A stretch of DNA of 64,000 nucleotides from Zhengitettix transpicula (Eukaryota > Arthropoda > Insecta > Orthoptera > Tetrigidae), in contig CM073593.1 of the NCBI GenBank assembly GCA_037074705.1, positions 107,634,238 through 107,698,237 of the forward strand, written 5' to 3'. A model generated the notes under the pieces. That model did not search any database. It was given only the letters and a program-made list of their open reading frames with translations, and had not been told where the DNA came from. The position numbers and the translations under genes are program-made. Numbering within the stretch: the stretch's first letter is position 1; each line of letters starts with the position of its first letter. This document shows, in pieces, positions 47,725 to 58,300 of this stretch.

Positions 47725-48490
47725 GATTATATATTCTTTAGGGTTAATTAGATTGATAGTATTTCTCCCGATGATGTTAGTGTATAATTTCAATTCCGTT
47801 TAGGCATGGGAGAGGAGCACCTTTAGGGGAGGGGGGGTGCAGGCCGTTACAAGAAATTAACGCGAATACAACCGATATTGGAGCGAAATCCAGGGTTATG
47901 GGTGTCGCTGAGTTTTAATTATGACATTCAACTTGCCGTTTAACCCCGCCAGGGGCGTCGGGGTGGAAATTTTTAATCACGCAAACACCGCCGATAATTG
48001 TGTTGATTATATATTATTTAGGGTTAATTAGGTTGATAGTATTTCTCCCGATGTTGTTTGTGTATAATTTCAAATCCCTTTAGGCATGGGAGAGTATCTC
48101 GCTTAGGGGAAGGGGTGGAATGGTATTATATAAAATATTGCGTTAAAACAACCGAGATTGGTATCCAATCCTTTTTAACTCCCACAAGCGGGGGGTCGGT
48201 CGAGGGTGGAAAATTTTCAAAAACATGCTAATCGACCGATATTTGCGTCGACTACATATATATATTTTCCGGGGGTCAATTAAATTCATAGTATATCTCT
48301 AGATGTTTTTTTTGTGTATAATTTCAACCACCTTGGCCATGGGAAGGAAGCACACTTAAGGTCGTGAGGGTGGAGGAACGATGAATAAAAATAACGCGAA
48401 AGAAACCGAGATTCGAGTCGAATCCGGGGTTACGGATGTCGCTGAGTTTAACTACGGGGCATCGCCGGGCATTCCAGATGCTAATATATA
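47725..48490 (-). repeat. Dispersed repeat P, three tandem partial copies
   Basis: GTATAATTTCAA and GATAGTATTTCTCCCGATG recur at about 47755, 48035 and 48285. The right end reads GGGGCATCGCCGGGC, the family's GC palindrome. Confidence 0.6.
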
Positions 48491-48546
48491 ATTTACAACC
48501 ATTAACCGATATTTTTAATAATTAAATAAATTCTTTTAATAGCACA

Positions 48547-48577
48547 ACGTTTCTCTACATATTTGTATCGTCTTCAG
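48547..48577 (-). ncRNA. Hammerhead-like motif (intact boxes, weak stem)
   Basis: Minus strand CTGAAGA, C, GATAC...GTAGA, GAAACGTTG. First and second boxes are intact; helix II is poor. Confidence 0.38.
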
Positions 48578-49004
48578 GTTGTAGTCTGGTTGAGTCTAGT
48601 AATTTTTAGTCAATTTCCTGTGCTATAATCCGCAGGGCTTACCCTCAAGTAGCCTTGAAGTCTAAAATAGCTCGGCCTGTGTAGGAAAGTGACGTCATCA
48701 CTTACTGCTTGGTTAGAGCCGGGACGTGAAGCGGGTGTGACGTCACTGGAGCTCGACCAGTGCCAAACAGAACAGCGACGAGGCGACACCAGTGCCTGTC
48801 TATGACGTCATGCGTGGTATAGCTCGTCGGCGAAATTTTACATAAAGCATCCCTTCAGGGGTTTCCTTGGATTCCTCCGAGTCCAACAACACTCAATTAG
48901 GTTTTATTTTGAAATTGTTCTCATCCGCGTGGGTGAAAAAATAAGGAAAAGGGTGTCCAATCACAATGGTTTTTAATTGTAGCAACCTTTAATTACACGT
49001 GTTG

Positions 49005-52000
49005 TTACATCTGACCGTAGAAGGTCGGCATGGCTTCGTCGACGTACTTGAGCTGGGTCTTGATCCAGTGAGAGTACTTCCTGAGGTCGACGTAGACCCC
49101 GGGGACGTTCTCGAGGCCGCAGTCGATGCCCCAGGAAACGACGCCCATCTGCACGTAAATCCTGTGGCCGCCGCCGCCGCCGGTCCTCAGAGGACACACC
49201 AGAGGCCCTCCGCCGTCGCCCTGTTGTGAGGGACAAATCAGATAAGTCGTCGGACCACCACGACGGTTCCATCAAGGAGGCTGCTGTCCCTTGCCTGGCA
49301 GACGTCTTCGTGGTTCCTGGTCCCGAGGGCGCACAGGAAGTTCGAATTTAGGGTGAAGTACTTCCCCAGACGTGTTTCTTGCAGCTTCTTGTCGCAGTCG
49401 CCCGTCTGCAGGATCTCGAGATCGGCTTTGTGCAGCGTCGTGGTGATGTTCCCCAGGACACCTGCGGAGGAACAAAGATAACAATCTCCACGACGGAGAC
49501 CCGTTATTTGGCGTCCTTTCCGGGCCCGTTCTGACATTCACCTGAGTTTATTTACATTCGGATCCCAGACGTTGCTAAGCTCAAAACCCTTGGTCTCGAT
49601 TCAACAAGTCCTTACGGCTTGTTTTAATGACAACAGCCGTCATTAAGACGCTGTGACAGTAAAAACCTTGATGTCCTCAAATTAAATTTTGTGTCCTCTA
49701 TAAGATGTGAGTCCCGTTTCCACCCAACTATGAGACATCCTCAGAGACTCGTACATACTCAGCTGCATGAGTCTATACGTGTTTTTTTAAAATTTAATAT
49801 TCGTTAGACGCTGCCACAGGGAAGTTGTAAATAAAGTTGATCTGTGTCCCTAAATCATTAAGAAGAAATTTGTGACGTAGGAAGTAGTTACAAAGATATT
49901 AAGTCAAAAAGGTTTACCACAGAGATAAAATAAACGTCTCTAACTCAACTTGCGCGAGAAAAATTAGGTCTGCGAGGGCTATTCTCTCGCAGGCAGAACC
50001 TTGTAGCAGAGACAGGAAGGGGCTACCTTTGGGGATGCCTCCTCCTCTCTCCGTTTTTGAACTAAGATTCCCACATGCCGAGGCCTGTTTTGAGAGCTGT
50101 ATGTTCCGGGGTCACTGACCCTGGGCATACGGTAAAAGTTGTTCGCATTGGTCCCATTGGAACAGTCGGCCAGCTGCCTTTAAACTGGTCGAGGCAAGGA
50201 GAAGGGAATGCTGCGTCCCCACAGCAAACTCCTCTCCCGCCATCCAGGGAAGGGCGTGGGACAAGTACCCAATGCCCGACCTACCTGATGCAGGTTTTTC
50301 TAGGGTTTTCCCTGCATTGGATTAGGTGAATGCTGGGTAGGATCCTTAAACCATAGCCCGGGGGCCCCTAGTTAACCCTTGGCTACCTTCCTCCACCCTT
50401 CCACATCCCCCCCTTTCAAATCTTTTCCTATGCTATTAAAGGGGAGTTGCCACCATGTGGATTACCCTCATGTAGCCTGTTGCCCTAAAAAAAATCAACT
50501 TGCGCGAGTCCATGTAATTTTAAATTTTGTTAATTTCCTTGGATCACGCAAAAAAAAGAATTAACACGTTTTAGAATCCAAAGTTTTGCCTTCAACATGA
50601 TGATGAAGAACTTCTGTTTGTATTCCATAGATTAAATATACATCTCCGTTGAACGTAAAAGATAAAAAAATTACTAAACGTCTTTAAACACAATAATTTT
50701 TTGCCCTCCTTAGCCGCGTGTTTTACTTTCCCGAATCTGGCCGATGTTTTCCGAAGATGCCCGAAGTTTTATTACGGTTACCGTTAAGAGTGTTTAGTAA
50801 ACCGCCGGTCTCTTAATTAAGGGAGGGCCGCCAGCAGTCTGGGATTGACGTTACCGTATTTGTTGCGACCCCAGCCAGTGGCGAAGCAGCCGCCGTCGAC
50901 GTCGACCTCCGCCGTGGGCAGACAGACGGGCGCGACGTGCGGGCGTCGGAGGAACTTGGTCTGCAGGAAGACCAGCGCGACGTCGTTGACCAGCGTGCTG
51001 TCCTTGTAGTGCTCGTGCACCGCGACGGCCGCGACCCTGGACACCTGGGGGGGCAGGTCCTCCACGGCCGCCTGGTAGTCCCACTCGCCCGCGCGCACCT
51101 CCATCTCCTCGAACCTGACGCTGAAACACGGCGCGTCTCCGTCATCCGCCCGCCACCCCGCGCGTCACTCCGGAGGCCTCATCCTCACCCGTCGATGCAG
51201 TGCGCGGCCGTGAGCACCACCGTCATGGTGACGAGGGCGCCCCCGCACAGAGGCGTCCACTGCCGCTCGCCGCCGTGGCGCTCGGAGATGAGCAGCAGCG
51301 CCATCCACGGGGCTTCGCCGAACTCGGCCTGTCCCTCCTGGGCTCCGGGCGCGTGGCCGGCCTCACGGAGCTGCTGCCCGCACTGGCCGGCGTCGTCCAC
51401 GTCCACCTCCAGCGGGCAACACAGCTCGTGGCTCTCGCACACGCTTTCCCGCCAGACGACGCTGCTGCAAGAACAACAACACACGATGTGCGGCGCGGAA
51501 CGTCGCGGGACGGCAGCGCTCAGATGTGACACACCCGAGCGCGCCTGACATTGCTATTTACCTTGGCAAAAAAAAAAGTTATAAAGAAAAACCAAAGAGA
51601 TGACGTGAAAAATCGTCGTGCAGTCCATTTGAAATATGTAGAGACGACGTTGCGAACAGTACAGAAAAAAATCTCTGTCCATCAGGGAGAGAACAACACT
51701 CAGACGCGCAACACTAGAGACCGAACACTCACCAGACTACATTCCACCTTTTTTCTTCCATTATTCTTGTTTATTTTCGGTTTGAGTAAATATCTACATC
51801 TTTCTTGTGATCTTGTAGACGATCCTTCACGTCATCTCTTTAACCTCTCTCCTTCGTTTTATTTTCCTTTGCTGTTTTCATATAAACTTTTCTTTGCCTT
51901 TTTTTCTTCACTTCTTCTTCCTCCTCCCGACATCACGGCATACCCCGAATAATTTAAATAATTTGTGGTCGCAACTTCCCACAATTAGAAATTTTTAGGA

Positions 52001-54265
52001 CTATTGTAACATCTATACACCTGAAGAGGTCACAATCGGGAACGAAACGTCGTTTTTTATCCTTTTCAAAATTGCAACGTCGATGTCAGTTTCGTGATGT
52101 GTTTGAATGTCATTTGTTTACTCTCATTTCGGCCCCGGATGTTGCTTGGAAAGTAGCCAAAAAATTTTAAAAATCTGTTTAACCCTTTAGAGTGAGATTT
52201 TTTTTTAAAATAAATTTTTTAATAACTATTTTTGTAAATAAAATACAGAAAAAATAACCCAAAATAATATGGTTTTTAAGTTTTGTTTTTGTAAATAAAA
52301 TTTGGCTACAGTAAAATTAAATATATGAGAAATTAAATATTTTCTTCATTAAAAGTTAGTCTAAAATAAAATGTCTTTAATGAATTTAAATAATTTTTTT
52401 ATCAGTAACACAATTTTATTAAAATAATTACAGCACTATATATATATATATTGTTATAATCAAACAAAAGAAGGGGTTAATTAACAATTGAATTGCCCCA
52501 CGTTGGGCGCCAAATGTAATGATTACAAATAAAGATTCATTTTAATTTGGCCCACGTTGAGTCACCAAAAATTAAATATTAAACAAAAGAAGGAATTAAT
52601 TAACAATTGAATTGCCCCACGTTGGGAACCGAAAGGCATTAATTAAATAAATTTGTTTGTTAAGGAATCACTTTTTAATTTAATAATTACCATATATATG
52701 TATATACAATTTTTATGTAACACATATAATTAGGTCTGATTTGTCAATAATTCACATTAATTGGATAATTATTATTTTAGTGCAATTATAATACCCTTGA
52801 GAAACGACTCACAGAAAATAAATAGTCTTGAGGGGTTGACTCACAGAAAGCTCGGACAGGGCTTGTTTTAACCCTTAAGTGCGCGTTATTTTAAAGTTGC
52901 ATCACAATTTAGCTCTCTTTAGAAACAAACTGATGTCACTGCCGGGATGGGGGAATGGGGGTGAGGGATACTAAGAGCTACACTAGGCCACTAGAGGGTT
53001 AAAGAGGACAACCAACTAGGGATTAGTTTCACACGTTGGTCATTAATTTTTAAATACTCGAAAGGCTAATAAGAACTGAATTCAAAATGAAAAAAAAACA
53101 ATGACAAGTACATAAAAAAAACCTTTGTAAATATTTGCCTGTGGATTTAAGAATAATTATTCCTTGTGGATGATCCGTGTTGACGAAGGTGTTTAGAAGA
53201 GTCCGGGCCGCTTGGTTTTTTTTGGTGCAGTTTCAGTAACGAAGGCAGTTGCAATGAATTCACGAATTAATTCCACGTCGCCAGCGATTCTTAACTGTGC
53301 CCTTAATTTTTTTTAGGGTAACAGGCTACATGAGGGTGATCCACGTTGGGCAACTCCCCTTTAATAGCATAGGAAGAGACTTGTAAGGGGGGATGCGGAA
53401 GGGTAGAGGAAGGCAGCCAAGGGTTAACTAGGGACCCCCGGGCTATGCTTTAAGGATCCTACCCGCCTAAATAAATGCAGGAAAAACCATAGAAAAACCT
53501 GCACCAGGTAGGTCGGGTATTGGGTACTTGTCCCACACCCTTCCATGGATAGTGGGAGAGGAGTTTTCTGTGGGGACGCAGCATTCCCTTCTCCGTGCCT
53601 CGACCAGTTTAGGAGGCAGCTGGCCGACTATTCCAATGGAAATAGCGAACAACTCTTACCGTATGCCCAAGTTCTGAGACCCCGGAACATGCACCTCTCA
53701 GAACAGGCCTCGGCTTTTGGGAACCTTAGTTCAAAAAACGGAGAGGAAAAGGCATAACCAAAGGTAGCCCCTTCGTATCTCTCCTAAAAGGTTCTGCCTG
53801 CGAGAGAATAGCCCTCGCAGGCCATCATGCTGGAAAAGGCATCCCCAAAGGTAGTCCCTTCGTATGTATCCTACAAGGTTTTGCCTGCGAGAGAACATCC
53901 CTCGCAGGCTTTTCTCATCCGTGCCCTTAAAATGACGTGTGACGTCATCCTGGGCCTCGCAACTACGCGTGGACTCACCTGCTGGGCAAGCGGGCGGCGT
54001 GTTGGCACGAGTGCGTGTTGACGCAGAAGCACGCCTCTGACTTGTCGTGGCACCTGCAGCCCCGAGGGGCGCCGCCGCCGTCGTCGTCGACGCTGCTGCT
54101 GCTGGCAGTGGTGGTCGTCGTCGTCGTCGGCCCCGTGTCGGTTGACGCCACCTTAGGCGGGGTTAGTTTGTTAACGTACCCCATATTTTTCAAGTTAATC
54201 GTCTTTTTGCTCGCACAAGAAGTGACGCACAACAGGAGCAGAGGAACAACGTGCCGAGGTTTCAT
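49005..54265 (-). CDS. SPH5: clip-domain serine protease homologue, 403 aa, five exons
   Basis: Exons, in transcript order, are 54265-53979, 51464-51189, 51120-50855, 49461-49295 and 49220-49005 (TAA), phases 2-2-1-0, 404 codons. Start is MKPRHVVPLLLLCVTSC (signal peptide); a TTTTTGCAG acceptor four bases upstream suggests a 5'-UTR intron and argues against the longer frame. A Thr/Ser/Asp-rich stretch precedes clip cysteines CRCHDKSEACFC, THSC and ELCC (eight cysteines). Linker cysteine GQCG is followed by EAPWMALLL. The domain is the best preserved here: PLCGGALV, TAAHC (His kept), GEWDYQ, NDVALVFL (Asp kept), TGWGRNKYG, GDGGGPLVCP (Ser to Gly) and VSWGIDCG, VPGVYVDL. That is the classic PPAF2-like inactive signature. 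The last intron is only 74 bases and uses a CAG|GCAAGG donor. Intron 1 carries SINE-like and LTR-like pieces. Likely prophenoloxidase-system cofactor (inference). Confidence 0.9.
49965..50496 (-). mobile_element. SINE-like element, copy L, in SPH5 intron 3
   Basis: Complete copy in the same orientation as SPH5: GCGAGGGCTATTCTCTCGC at the head and CTGTTGCCCTAAAAAAAA at the tail. Confidence 0.7.
51795..51960 (-). repeat. Dispersed repeat shared with 22.1 and 62.4 kb
   Basis: GTAGACGATCCTTCACGTCA followed by TCTCTTTAACC matches, in inverse, GGTTAAAGAGATGACGT...GATCGTCTAGAAG at 22230 and 62545. Confidence 0.6.
52021..52051 (+). ncRNA. Hammerhead ribozyme-like motif (intact boxes), SPH5 intron 1
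   Basis: CTGAAGA, G, GTCAC...GGGAAC, GAAACGTCG. Boxes are intact; helix II has few pairs. Confidence 0.42.
52440..52760 (-). mobile_element. LTR retrotransposon scrap with tRNA-Lys-type primer-binding site
   Basis: Minus strand: an LTR-like end TGTAATCATTACA, two bases, then an 18-base site at 52512-52495 complementary to the 3' end of insect tRNA-Lys as I remember it. A second, diverged copy of the same junction is at about 52550-52625. The end resembles GATCATTACA of the LTR at 32625. Nothing coding remains. Confidence 0.5.
53308..53915 (+). mobile_element. SINE-like element, copy M with duplicated head, in SPH5 intron 1
   Basis: Complete copy whose right end is repeated. After GCGAGAGAATAGCCCTCGC at about 53800, a further ~80 bases duplicate the GGCATCCCCAAAGGTAG to hairpin segment. 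It ends about 70 bases from SPH5 exon 1. Confidence 0.7.
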
Positions 54266-54879
54266 CTCTCTGCAAAAATTGCGACTGAGCAGGTCCGCAG
54301 CCTTTCTTAGCCACGCCCGTCGACGTCGATAAGCCTCACCGCAAACGCAACCAGCCATCCTGATAAAGGAAATACCCGCAGAAAAACTCAAAAAATACAC
54401 TCCTGGGATCACATTCAAACTTATCAATAACAAATCGAAAAAAAGGGTCAAGTTTTGTTTTCGGAAACATGAACGTCAATTTAATTGTGACAGTTAATTT
54501 GTCCTCTGCAGAATTCTTCTTGACGTTCCATGTAATTGTCCGCGTTGTTATTTCACTCTTTCATACCAGGTCCAATTATTTCCTTGTTAATAATTAGTAG
54601 TTCTATATTTCTCTGACTTCATTGAATTACAAGCGAATAAAAGCAGCCAAATTTATATATTTAAATAAAATATAAAAATTAAAACGTATTAATAACATGA
54701 AAAATCTTCAGAACCAAATATAAAAAGTTTTGCAAGTCAGAATAAAATTAATTTAAATAAAGTAATATCATACTAAATAAAATCCGTATGTGATAAATGT
54801 ATACTAATTAGAGGAATAATTAGCCAACAACAGACGACATTATCAGCTACATTAAATAACAATTATTGAATTGTCTCGT

Positions 54880-55680
54880 GTTTAATTTAAAACTTAATTT
54901 TTTTTATTAATGAATTTCAATATTAAATAAAATTAATTAAATAGCGTGCTGTCTAATTTAATTTTGTATGTTTTTATTAATTTTAGTGCTAAATTAAATA
55001 AAATTAATTATGTAGCGTCGTGTTTAATTTAGCACTAATTTTTTATATACGATTAATTAAATAGTGTTGAGTTTAATTTATCACTTAATTTTGTCTGTTT
55101 AATTAATTTATTTAAGTGCATAGTAAAATACAATTAATGAAATAGTCTGGAGTTCAATTTAGTGCTTTATTTGTATTTTTTTTAATTAAGTGCTATATTA
55201 AATAAAATAAAATTTTAAATAGTAGGGTGTTTAATTTATCACTTAATTTTGTTTGTTGATTAATTTAATTAAGTGCTAAATTAAACGCAATTAGTTAAAC
55301 TGTCTGTCGTTTAATTTAGCAATTATTATTTTCTGTTTTATTAGTTAAATGCATAGTTAAAGACAATTAATTAAATAGTCTGGTATTTAATTATCACTTA
55401 CTCTTTTTATTTATTTACTTAATTGTCAAATTAAATTTACTTAATTAAATATTATGGTGTTTAATTTAGCATTTATTTTTGACTGATTTTATTAATAAAG
55501 TGCATAGCTAATTAGACTGAAGTTTAATATATCGGTTAATTTTGTCTGTTTTTATTAATTAATCACTTAATTGAATAAAATTAATTAAATTAGGTGATGT
55601 TTAATTTAGCACTGAATTTTGTTGTTTTCATTAAGTACTAAATTAAATTAAATTAGTTAATAGTGAGGCTATTAATTTAC
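54880..55680. repeat. Degenerate ~90-bp AT-rich tandem array
   Basis: TTTAATTTAGCACTTAATTT and TTAAGTGCTAAATTAAA alternate roughly every 85-100 bases, about nine times. Each unit is itself palindromic. Nothing coding is seen. Confidence 0.65.
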
Positions 55681-55877
55681 CTGTTTCGTCTACCTTTTTC
55701 ACATATGGATTTAATTTTATAAGTTTTTAATTGAGTGTTGATATTTCAAGAAATGAATTGTAAGGAACATTAAATAAATTTTCAGGTAATTGCACTATAA
55801 ATATGTAGTTTATAAAATCTTGTCTCTCTAATTATTTATTTTAGATATCTACACTAGTAAAATTTTTATATCTTCAC

Positions 55878-55909
55878 CTGAACAGGTTCCGAAACAGGAA
55901 CGAAACGTC
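55878..55909 (+). ncRNA. Hammerhead-like motif with perfect helix II
   Basis: CTGAACA, G, GTTCC/GGAAC stem with loop GAAACA, GAAACGTC. The stem differs from other copies at both arms in a compensating way. The first box has G to C at its sixth base. Confidence 0.45.
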
Positions 55910-56397
55910 ATGCGAATTTGTGTTCTATTCATACGTCATAATTTTATATTTGGCTGGTTTATTTATCTGTGACAAATTCTTCAGGGATTAGTTCCTTGTG
56001 GATAGGGTGAATATTTATCTGACGCTAATAATTAATAAAGTAAGACAGCCAATTAAGTGACGATAATTTGAATTTAATACGCAGTTATGTAAATATACGA
56101 CAGAAAAACAATTAGTATCGGAAAGTAATAGAAATGTAAAAAAGGAGAGAGACGTAGGCGTAACACAGAAATACGTCGTGACCTTGTCAGAGACAAATTT
56201 TATATCAGAAGACTTGTAAAACATTCAGAATTAGGATGTTTTACAATTTCGTGGATTCTTGCAATTTGAGTTCGAAACGACTATTTTATTTCTATGGTTA
56301 ACTGAGTAACTAATGTTTTAGTCTTCTGTTTTATTAGATCTATTTAGACCACAAACACACACACACACACACAAAGTTTTATATATATATATATATA

Positions 56398-57714
56398 TAT
56401 CGTAATACCAATTAATGAGGCCATTAATTGTTTTAATATAATTGGATTATTAGCGGCACGAGTTTTTGAAAGTAACAATCACGGCTCTTTATCAGCTGAT
56501 GTTGCGCGACTAGGAAGTTAGTCTGCAGCGAGAAGCGAAACAGATCAGTCCGGTGAACGTTACGGGAACTGAAGACGTAGAAAGTGGATTTTTTTTGGGT
56601 GTAGACAGCCTATGTTTAGGGTAATCCACATAGTGGAAACTTCCCTCTTATAGCATTGGAAGGGATTTGAAAGGGGGGATGCGGAAGGGTGGAGGATGGT
56701 AGCCAAGGGTAACTAGGGCCCCCGGGCTATGGTTTAAGGATCCTACCTGGCATTTGCCTAAAGAAATGCAGGACAAACCCTAGAAAAACCTGCATCAGGT
56801 ATTTCGGGCTTTGGGTACTTGTCCCACGCCCTTCCGATAACGGGAGAGGAGTTTTCTGTAGAGACGCAGCATTCCCTTCTCCGTCCCTTGACCAGTTTAG
56901 GAGGCAGCTGGCCGACTATTCCAATGGGAATGGCGAACAACTCTTATCGTATGCCCAAGGTCTGTGACCCCAGAACATACACCTCTCAAAAAATGCTGAT
57001 GTAAAAGTATGAATAGCGCGGTCCAAGTAGTCCAACTGCATAAATCGCGAGTAAACAGTTTTGACGGAGAGACTCAAATAATAATCGCAAAGTTGGAAGC
57101 AGAAGGTGTTGCTTCACACAGACTAAACTAAGGCACCAAGGAGACGTAGTAGGTGCCAGGGCTGACTGAGGGGGCGGCTGATCCAAAGTTACAGGTGTGC
57201 AGAGAACGAGAACATCGACCGTGTGTATTGAAAATTTTAATGTGTAGAATCAGTGAATAATGGCCTTTTTTAGTGACTGTTGTCTTCAAGCTGCAAGAAT
57301 CAGATCTGGTAACAGAAAGACAATTCGCGAATACAAACCAGTTATTTTAAAATCTGTAAACGAGGATTAAAGGTAGAAGTTTTCCTTTTTATTTAGTTTC
57401 TTTCATTTAGTTTATATTATTCTTGTATTAAGTTAGCTTCAAGGAGTTAATGTTGGGTTGTTCTTACTATCAACCCCAGTAATGACCCTGAGATAAAGAG
57501 AATTTCGACGTATTTGATTGTAAAATATAAAGTTGTATTTTCCCAACAACGCCACGAATAGGAAAACTGAAATAAAATATTGTTTGTTAACTTGATGAAA
57601 TTCGGGGTATAAAAGGTTACGGTTTACATTTTGTAGTTTTAAAGAATAAATTATTAAATCTGAATAATTTTGTTAATTAATTCTTTTAATTAAGACCACA
57701 TTTTAATTATTACA
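56398..57714 (+). mobile_element. LTR-like element interrupted by SINE-like copy N
   Basis: Homologous to 31660-32625; it ends AATTATTACA and is flanked on both sides by (TA)n. The SINE-like copy at 56594-56996 splits it, so the LTR is older. Confidence 0.45.
56594..56996 (+). mobile_element. SINE-like element, copy N, nested in an LTR-like element
   Basis: Starts GTAGACAGCCTATG and ends abruptly at CACCTCTCAAAA. It interrupts the LTR-like sequence of 56398-57714, so it inserted later. Confidence 0.68.
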
Positions 57715-58300
57715 ATGTATATATATATATATATATATTTTCAGTTTTCAATGTGACCCGAAAAATCATCTGTACAGAAAACCTTGAACATGTCCTACAG
57801 ATGTTGAAAATTATTAATTAGTTTTTAATTTCAATTTCATTGGAGTTAATCCTAAAATTAAGAAATTATTAATTATCAGTCTTTTTAATATATATTCTAT
57901 ATTCTTGAAGAGAAAACTCGATATATAATTAAAGAGTTTGGTGTTTAATTAAGCACTTAATTTTGTCTGCTTTTATTAATTGAGATAATTATATTATTTT
58001 AAAAATATAGACAGTTGTATATATATATGTAAACTATGACGTAGTAGCAAACCAACCAAGTTTGCAGTGTAAGGATGGAAAATGAGAGGAAATATTTATC
58101 AACATAAGAAAACCCAGTTTTAATAAGTAACATAAATGTATCAGAGTATTGTATTATATTATTCACATGTCTTTGTTTCTCACGTGGCGTTGCTTTAAAC
58201 ACATCTACCTCCTATACAAGCTTCGATTTACCAGTCCCATATTCGGAGAACGCGGTAGAACGTTCGTAACGCGGTCGGCGTGACGTAAGAGGACTGAAGT

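Noticed and set aside
4838..56996. Recurrent open frames such as MSAIPIGIVGQLPPKLVEAR and MSHALPWMAGEEFAVGTQHS
   Set aside because: They occur on both strands of the SINE-like element, change frame between copies and resemble no protein family. They are by-products of the repeat.
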